A stretch of 64,000 nucleotides of DNA from Mixophyes australis (taxonomy: Eukaryota; Chordata; Amphibia; Anura; Limnodynastidae), in the NCBI GenBank assembly GCA_036250195.1, contig JAVHZZ010000004.1, positions 322,922,628-322,986,627 of the forward strand, read 5' to 3'. Positions 55,681-64,000 of the stretch are shown one piece after another. The notes beneath the pieces were generated by a model. That model searched no databases and had not been told where the DNA came from. It saw only the letters and a list, made by a program, of their open reading frames with translations. Numbering within the stretch: the stretch's first letter is position 1; the number at the start of each line of letters is the position of its first letter. The position numbers and the translations under genes are program-made.

Positions 55681-58600
55681 GGTTGCTTTGACATAGAAAA
55701 TAACCCTCTGCAGCCCTGTCTTCTGTCTACAATATATTGCACACTGTTTCTATCTTCAACCTTCTTCCCCACACCTCCCCCAGTTGCTAGTTTAAAATAC
55801 CCTCCAGCCTTCTAGTTAACTTCTTTCCCAGCACAGCTGTACAATCCACATTTATATGCAGTTCTTTCCTACTGCAGAGCCTATAGCCGGTAGATAAATT
55901 GCTCCAGTTCTTAAAAACCCCCAAATCTCCTTCCTACACAAACTTCAAAGCCACTTATTTATCTAATTAAGCTCCTGCTGTCTTTCAGAAGCAACAAGTG
56001 GCACAGGTAGCATTTCAGGAAAAAAATACATTGGAGGTTGCTTTAAATTTACAGTTTAATTCCCTGAAATTATGTTTAAGGACTGTTCATCTATGTTGTC
56101 ATTGGTACTAATATGTAGAATGGGTGCTGGCTCCACTATATGCTAAACCCAAATACCTAGGAGACAGCATACTTTTCGGCATTCTCAGTCCTAGCAGTCC
56201 TGCCTGGCCTTCACTAAACTACTGGTCTCATCTTTACTGGAGCAATCATTCTCCTGTTTGTTAGTGATAAGATCCTGTTTCAGCATTGCTACTTTCCCCA
56301 GTGTCAGCCAATGTTGCAAATATGTTGGAGTGTTTGACCCCAGGACGAACCTCTCTGACTTGTAATGGTAATTTGGGTCAGGCACCAGATGATTTTGGTA
56401 TCTACAAAACAATGCTGCTGACTATGATTTATCACTCTCATACTGTATTTGAAATGTACTCGTTTGCATAATGGAGCCATTGGCACTAGACAGGACATGG
56501 GACTATGAACGGAAAAATACATTAGTATAAGAAAAAGTACTGACAGGCAAGTCCAGTTTATAATACATAAAAAGCACTTAATGGCTAAATAAAAAGATAA
56601 CAACCACATTACACAATGCTTCATGTCTTACTGTAGTTGCAATTTCCAAACTATCATAGTTTCAATGCGTCTTTCATTGTTAACTGTACTCCTTGGTCAT
56701 TTTCTTCTGAAGGGCTGTGGAGCAGATTGGCAGTATGTTAGGTTCCACACACATAGCACATAAGGTGTTAAGCATAGTTCTGAAAATATATGCAACATTC
56801 CAGATGGCACGACTAAGAATAGATGTATTATGACACATAAACCATTATAGATACAAACCTTTTTGAGTCATTATCGGAAAGTACTCTAAATAAATGTTGG
56901 AAGCTGGTATATAAATTAACTATTTTATCACATTATTAGCAATGAAGCAATTTATTGCATGATATGGTTTCTATGATTTGTGCTTCATGCAATTTTAAAA
57001 TAAATATACAGTGAAATTATGGAGTTATTTAAAAAATAATGACAAACATGTTTCCCAATGCTGCAAGAAAACTGTGAAAGAAATAACAGATAATAATAGA
57101 TAATAAAACTCGTTTGACGTCAATGAGAATTTTCCCTGTTTTTTTAAACATAAAGAGCACATTGCAGATAGTAGAACATGTTTAAAATATAACCAAATAA
57201 TATGCAGTGCACAATTGTGCTAGATATTAATGAGAGGATGTGTGGTATTCATGTAATATGATATGATGCTCGATACATTGAATAAATATCCTGGGTACTA
57301 TTAAGTAATATTACAAAATGAGGTAAAAGAAAATGATACACGTTTTTTTGACCAATATCAGACTTTAATAAACTAATTATATGAGACTTTTCTAACAACT
57401 ACGAGACCTGGTTTACATGTCATTTGCACACACATCTGACCAGTTCTAATGAAGAGTATATGACTACTACTTTTATTTTACCTTTATTTCACTATCTTTT
57501 CTAAACTTTTTCACATATCAGATTTTAATATTTTTACGTCTTTGAGACCTGGTTAACAACCAAATAATGGAAACTGGGTTTTTAACATGGTATTATAAAG
57601 TAGTTTTTATGGTTGCTAGTGGACTGGAGTGCTTTAATACCCAACCTTAACCTTGTGGCTAAATTCACATTGTAAATTTTGTATCCATTTATTTATTTGG
57701 GAAAGCACCTCCTCATACAATACAATTCATTAATCATAAGTATATGTTAGATGAGCATAGTCCAAGCCCTTGAGTGGACCTAGATTCCCTTTTTCTGTAT
57801 ACTTTTTAATAGTCCAGCATTAACAGCTGATCTAACTTTTTGCATATTTGCAACATGTGATTGGTCCTCTCATTTACATCCCTCTCTGCAGGAAATTAAA
57901 TTTGCAAATTAAATTAAAAATTGCCAGCTCTGTATTGAACTAACATGTAAATCAACTTAATTTATTTTTTACATTTAATCACTCGGAGAAAGGTAAAGGG
58001 TTTAGAGGTATTTCCTCAAATGTCATTTAATCTTTGGAAGTTGATGCAGTCTTGTGCTTATAGACCAAACTAGGGGCAATACAGGCACATAATCCCTAAA
58101 AATAAACACTTAAATTTGTGTCTTATTCATTACTTCTGCTTTTAATTACTCTCCTTATTATACAGAGGAGATACTAATTGGGTAGTCAATTATTATTAAT
58201 CAAGAATTGATGAAGAGATGACCCTATTATTTTTATAAAAGTAAGGCAGCTTCCCCTGAATTAAGTTGATTATATTAATTGGCCCACAACATATTATAGT
58301 CTTAGTAGCAAGATTCCTACTGGTTGCAGAAATGATTCAGAGTAATATCAAATGAAACAAAGTCTCTCAAAAGTTGTATGAGAAGTTGTTTTGCCCTCCA
58401 GGAGCATGTGTGTAGCCTTTTTAAAGTCCCTCAGTTCTACCAAACATTTGCAGGAGAAAAGTTTTGTTATGGATTTCTCTGCTTGTGGTTAGAAGAAGAC
58501 TTGTTTTGTTTGACTGTGGTCACCAGATTAGAGAAGCGGGTAGGAGATGACTAAAGCGAACGCCAAAGTGCATTTCGCTTGGTATGCTTTCTCAAGGGCT

Positions 58601-58782
58601 ACACACAGATTAGATAAATTGTTCTGATTGACTTGACCTTTTCACTGAAGGGTTTATTATAGAGTAAAGAAAGCTGTGCAGTAGTCCAGGTGAGATGACT
58701 AGCTAGATTGCTCTTCTAAGCAGAGTGCCGATTACAGGAACTAGTGTTGTGAATCCTCACAGTAATTTAACCTGCAGGTAAA
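55681..58782. other. No gene seen; AT-rich
   Basis: Long AT-rich stretch. The frames at 56191-56624 on the minus strand overlap each other and have no family features. Confidence 0.5.
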
Positions 58783-59015
58783 TACTATTCCCATCGGGAC
58801 AGCGGGACTGAGCCGTGAAATCGGGAGTGTCCCATCTAAAATGGGACATTTTGGAGACATGCACAGATGCCTACACATAAAGATATGGAAATAGACACAG
58901 ATACACAGACACAAACATGCATAGAATGACACGCATGCATGCACAGAAATAAACACATGCACACACACATACAGGAATGCATACACACTGACACACATAC
59001 ATATACATATAAGTA
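58783..59015. repeat. Repeat fragment plus CA-rich microsatellite
   Basis: 58790-58860 holds an inverted pair (cgggacagcgggact and a later agtgtcccat block) typical of a dispersed frog repeat. 58870-59010 is an imperfect (CA)n / ACACAT array. Confidence 0.55.
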
Positions 59016-60889
59016 TCCCGCCTGAATATCCTAATCACACATGTACTGTTGAGGGTCCCACCAAGAGAGAGATGAAACCGAAAAATGATACTCACCAGGT
59101 ATTCTGATAATCGGGGTGTGGCTGACTGCACTCCCTTGTGCGCAATATATAGCTGCCTAAAGGAGGAGAGTACAGATGACCTCCTCTTCTGTGGCACGAC
59201 ATTCACAATATGCTTTGATGTCCGTCTCAAGGGTGGGAGCATACGCCGATCCATTCTCGTCCGTTGTCACAGGTATTTGCTGAGCTGCTGTGTTTCCACC
59301 AGCCCCCGGCCGGCAGGCGAGCAGTGTAAACAAAGCGTAGAGTGGTGGATTGGATTCCACATGCAGAAGAGGGTTGTTCCTAATCCGATCAGATTTAGTG
59401 AAGATGTATGTAATGATAAAAGCAAAGTAAACCGACAAGTTTTCCCCACGAATTGCAAGCATCTTCAGGGGTAGTTTACAGTGGTGCAGATGTTCTGACT
59501 TTTAACCCCCTCTTAGACAGGGGCTTAACTCATCAGCCAAAGCTAGATAAGTGTTGATATTGATTTGCAGAAACTTGATCTCTAAGCAGAGTGTGATCAT
59601 TCAGCAGGAATAGTCAATGCATTTCTAAAGGAATATCCTGGATTGTGATAAGTCCTTTCGATAAACCATTTGTGATATTGGTTGCAATTTCCATATAAAG
59701 TCCCGTATGCATGTTGTATTTTTGCAAGCATCACAATAACATAGAGGCATGGTACAAATTAGGCATATATGATTGTCATTAGTTATACAGTGTATGATGA
59801 TACAGTTCTATTTTAAATGTATATGACTATCGTTGGTAGCGGCAGGTATATCTTGTCTTAAAGTCAAATGCCAATATCTACATAAAGGAAACAAACGAAA
59901 GTAACTGTCCCTTCAAACAACCTTTCCACACGATGTAGAGATGTGAATAGATACCCTACATGTATGGTAAGAGTAAAAATAGCATAATGAAGTAGTGATG
60001 GTAGTTAGCAGGACATTATGTTTGAGTGTCAGACTTTCACTGGACATAATACGTGCTTTGATGGTCGTCTGCGCTCCCAGGTTCGGCGCCTAGGAAAATG
60101 GGCAACACAAGACAGCCCATCCACAATGTTGTCTACCAGGCCAATATGTACTTCCTACACTAGTGCTAGCTACAATAACGCAACAAAGCAACAGCACCCT
60201 TGTCCTAACAAGCACACTATGTGACCAGATACCGCACACATTTTAACACCTTACATTAGGTGTAGTGTAAAGCCCTAACTTACTCCCCACAGTTCAAAAA
60301 GACCAATCACAGAATACAGATGACAGGAAATAATGGATACTAAAAGCCTTCATTTAATCGAGCACTGACTTCTGGAACCTAAAAGGGAAAATACCACAAA
60401 CATAAATATACAATACAGTAAAGGGTCCACCACACAATGGCCACCTGAGTATGGTACAAAAGGGACAGACTGGGTATGGTCTCAAAATGACAGGGTAATT
60501 CCTACCTGCTATCAGGACTAATGCCAATCTGATCTCCACAGGCCTAGTGCCTGAATTACGTGCCCACAGGTTAATCCTGAACTTTACTTGGCCACAGAGA
60601 AATGCTGAAATGTAACTGGTGCCCACAGACTAATCCTGTTTTTAACAAATGCACCCAAAGAGAACAACCCAATAAACCTCCAGCACTCTAATGCCGCAGG
60701 CCATGTGCACACTGCTGCTGCACTGGCCTAAAGCCTGAAAGATGCCCAGGGCCTTGTGCCCAAAGTGTACAGACTGTTAGAAAGAAAAAATGCTGGCATG
60801 GGCCTGGAAGAGGGTTGCCCAAAAGGCCTTTCCTGACTGGCAATTTTTGTTAGCAGAAGGGGAAAACCGTTATAGCTCTTTTGCCTTCT
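59016..60889. other. No gene recognised
   Basis: A 129-codon plus-strand frame (59085-59474) and a 101-codon minus-strand frame overlap, and neither has a recognisable domain. The 90-codon frame at 60354-60626 (minus) lies in a stretch with repeated taatcctg and gcccacag words. Confidence 0.4.
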
Positions 60890-61100
60890 CCCTGCAGCTC
60901 TCCGGTTCTGCACTGTATGTTGTCGCATGAGTGCAGAGTGGTGATGTGGTGAGCACTGATTAAGTTGCAGCGGCGCAAAAAGTTAAAATGGCCAGCGGCA
61001 AGCCTTGATTGGCTCACAGTCCCGACCTCTGATTGGCTGGCACCAAATTATTTCCCATTCGCCTACCTGCGCTGGATTCATGGACGGGTGAGTATTCTTT
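60890..61100 (+). promoter_or_regulatory. Candidate CCAAT-type promoter with first-exon donor
   Basis: Two gattggct motifs (inverted CCAAT boxes) lie about 22 bp apart near 61008 and 61030, in a locally GC- and CpG-richer patch. A GTGAGTATT donor-like sequence follows at about 61087. The pair of boxes and donor are what a short host promoter with a non-coding first exon would look like, but no downstream exon is recognised within the window. Confidence 0.25.
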
Positions 61101-62329
61101 TCTTCTGTTCTTCACCATTTTCAAGGGCTCCTGGGGGCACTTCGTTCACACTCGTAGGGTAAGCTGTGATCTCTCAGTTACATATATCAGACAACTCTCA
61201 ATGTGCTGATTTCTTAATAGTGAGAGAGAGGAGTCTGTTTGACACAATCAGCAAATCAAAGCACCAAGAAAAAATGTACTGTTTTTACTTGCACATATGT
61301 GCCTAATTATCAATCAAGCATATTTCACATTTGTGAAAAACACTGTTTTTAATTCACAACCTTACATATATATGTATACTTCCTCAAGCACTATACTACA
61401 TTGAAATGTCATGATTTCTCACTGGCCTTATTCATAAGACTCTCACTAGCTGCTCTATGCCATGTAACAAAGGCATGACACTTCCATTATGTTGCTTCAC
61501 TCCAACTCACTGGTACACCTTGACAACCAAAGTCTTATGCTGCAGACAATAACAAGTTTATTTTGGTACTGAAATATAAATGTCAAGGAGCTATTTTCAT
61601 TATGTTTCTATTTAAGGTATACAAAAACAAAGCTTTACATTTAAGTATTTTCAGTATTTATGTTAAACTGTAAAATAATAAGACACTATACAGCTTTGTT
61701 ATTTATATTACTATTTGCAGGTTGTATTAAACCTTCAGGTTTTTGTACAGTACTTATTTCATATGAAGAGCATTGCAAATTATTCTGAAAGGATACGGTA
61801 CATATAACATTTTTTGAAGTGTAACCACTAGAAGCCTATGAGAGTAACTTTGATGTTTTCCTCTTATTATACACTATTAGATTTGTGAGAGGTGCTCAAA
61901 TCATCAAAATGGATCCTTAAAGTTATTTCTGAACTTCTAAGTGTTCTTTTCAAGGCTGTCATTTAGATATTTAGATGTCACTAAACTTGCAAATATCAGG
62001 TTTCCAAAAGTGAACTGTAAAAATAGTGAACAGTGGAGGTTGTTTACAAATTGCAGTGGATTTTCACCACAAAGTGCCTTGGCCTTGGATGCTGCATCTA
62101 TATGATCCTAGAGCCTATCAGATATATAGCAGTTTGGGTAAAATGAAAGAGCAATGCAGATTTTGGTTCTATGGAAAGGCATTTAAAATATATGGTTAAT
62201 GCTATCACTTAGTTTAAAATATTATTTTTACTTTATTTTTTGTAAATGATCAGTAAATCATATCAGCTTTCTTTATTCTGAAATTGAGAAACATTTTACT
62301 TTGCACTTTAACATTTAGGCATCAATACA
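61101..62329. other. No gene seen
   Basis: AT-rich without recognisable features. Confidence 0.5.
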
Positions 62330-62720
62330 TCGCTGCAAACCGCAGTGATGCATATTTAAGCACCGCTCAAATGCCGAGGCTACACTGGGAGCCCCGGCAA
62401 AGTGACCACTGGGCTGTGATCTAATTTTCCAATTTACCAGCAGCCAAGCACCGGAGAGGCTTCAGCAGAATCTCAGAGGAAAAGACAGGTAACGCCATCC
62501 TGAGATGCTGATACCTTTCTGTGCAATGCAAAACTTTTCAAAGCTTCATGCATTGCACAACTTCAGAGTCCGCACATTCACTTATGGGGACTGCGAGGAC
62601 AAATGTTAAGTGGATTATGTCAGGAGAAATCTTTGATATCTCCTGCAATGAGCCTTTGATGCATTTTGCGATTGCCTTTTAATGGAGAAAATTACTGTTT
62701 TCTCCGTTTTAATGGCTCAT
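62330..62720. repeat. Repeat-like block with hairpins
   Basis: GC-richer than its flanks. Contains the inverted pair gtgcaatgcaaaac / catgcattgcac (62520-62560) and ggagaaaattactgttttctcc near 62682. It resembles a palindromic MITE, but its termini were not identified. Confidence 0.4.
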
Positions 62721-64000
62721 TGTACTTTGATGGATAGACCCCTGTATAACATAAATGGGAGCAGTCAACAGGGCCACTATAAGAGGGTGTGTCGGGGGTA
62801 CCTGACACTGATAACCCCAGTGTCATTGAGATTCTCTTCCCTTCCATGTTCTCTAAATTATCAACCCGGCTGGGAAAGCTGCTTCGCCTACACCACAGAG
62901 ACTAACAGCTGCATTCAATCAAGTGATGGTGCTGCCTGACATCACACTTTTCCGACCTTCGCTATACAGTAAAAGGCATGGAGTGCTGTGGCTGCCTACA
63001 TTGCAGCAATTTCAGTCTGCATTTTTTCAGTTATTTTATTTAATCTCCCCAGTGACTGTGTGTAGGAGTATCAAGGAGTCTCAGTCTGTAAATCTAACTT
63101 GGCATGTGGAGAAGTTTCAAGTGCTGGCATGTGGGGGGGTCTGATGAGCATATTAATAGCATATGGGAAGGTATGATGGAATATGGAGAGGTATGATAGG
63201 CATGTAGGGGACATGTGTTGAGAGCTGATTGGCATGTAAGGGATAAGGGGTATTTAACACTTTCATTTGCAGGATGTGCTGCTACGAGGAAACAGTGGCA
63301 ACTATATAAGAGAAGACAAATGTGTCCTTGGGCAAAACAAAGGGGTAGGGGGAGGGAGAGGATGATTTTGGGTGGAAGCTCCTTGTTTCATTTGTACTGG
63401 GCCCCACAATCTCATCCAGCAGCCTGGCTGTCAATGTTGGGCCTGTATATAAAGACTCACAGAGATACAGCTACCATATTCACATTTCACAATTTAGAGT
63501 TGAACATAAAGATGTCCCATTGGCGTATATAGAAAGGGGTATGCTAACTTGCACCTGCACACTCTTATTTCTTTGCACTTGCACATTAATGACACTGATC
63601 CCCCTCTCCAAGCGAAAGGGGCCACAAGTGCAACTCAGTATGGCTATAATTTGCACATATGCACATACGTAGTCATCAATTTTGCATTAAAACGATTCTT
63701 TATGTCACACAAATACACTAACCATGTTTTTAGGCCTTGATATTAGTTTATCAGACTGTTTGCTGGTTGCCATCTTTGTGGTAGTTAGGATACAGATATT
63801 ATGTCCTTTACTTGATTCAACCAATAAATTCAAAGGGTGCAAAACAAAATAAGGAAACAAGTGTTCTTTGCTTAAACTGTCACTATTTCAGGACTTGTTA
63901 TCTATGTAATAAGCATACATATTAAAATAGAGGTTTGATGCATCTTTCCATTCATTTTTGGGAGTGGTTTAAATCTTACTGACTACACCCATTGTCACAT
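62721..64000. other. No gene recognised
   Basis: Open frames of 63-105 codons occur on the plus strand (for example 63215-63532) without family features. A short array of gaggtatgatg words lies at 63165-63200. Confidence 0.4.

Noticed and set aside
59440..59469. Minus-strand CTGAAGATGC followed by GGGGAAAAC, reminiscent of the hammerhead ribozyme core found in Penelope-type elements
   Set aside because: The CTGANGA and GAAA boxes are present, but no plausible stem II or cleavage triplet with stems I and III could be drawn, and no reverse transcriptase is adjacent.

Overview
The window looks like a repeat-dense stretch of an anuran amphibian genome. No host protein-coding gene, tRNA or rRNA could be recognised. 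The evidence is the mix of repeats: a DIRS tyrosine-recombinase retrotransposon, a large intron-bearing PIF/Harbinger transposon, L2-type LINEs with (TCATCA)n tails and an AGCGCTTTACA end, a Penelope-like element, chromodomain Ty3/Gypsy remnants, a class I-like endogenous retrovirus and many palindromic MITEs. Species is not determined.

Layout. 1-6.3 kb: AT-rich DNA with a hAT MITE (141-287, perfect 8-bp target duplication) and other small repeats. 6.4-9.0 kb (-): a decayed Penelope-like element. 9.2-11.4 kb (+): an internally deleted Gypsy remnant. 12.4-14.4 kb: MITEs and an LTR relic. 16.65-33.58 kb (-): a provirus with two LTRs, a gag with three zinc knuckles and a proline-tRNA-like primer site. 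Three later insertions interrupt it: an 8,067-bp Harbinger (17866-25932), a 188-bp palindromic MITE (29150-29337) and an L2 fragment (30186-30652). 37.4-43.0 kb (-): an L2 LINE split by a 2.1-kb solo LTR and abutted by a chromovirus. 44.9-49.4 kb (-): a DIRS element split by a MITE that is itself split by another solo LTR. 50-64 kb: mostly unassigned DNA with short repeats and one candidate CCAAT promoter near 61 kb.

The most interesting unit is the Harbinger element. It carries three spliced genes. The first is a HARBI1-like DDE transposase (+), broken by one frameshift and one stop. The second is a Myb/SANT-like protein (-), convergent with the transposase. The third (23077-24729, +) is divergent from the Myb gene and encodes an uninterrupted 196-residue protein. 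Its N-terminal domain aligns by eye with the Myb/SANT domain of the second gene, and its tail is lysine-rich. Harbinger elements are normally described with only two genes, so a second Myb-like protein may be a new component. Related tandem non-coding exon cassettes precede both the transposase and the first Myb gene, on opposite strands.

All similarity statements come from reading motifs by eye. No database or alignment search was run.
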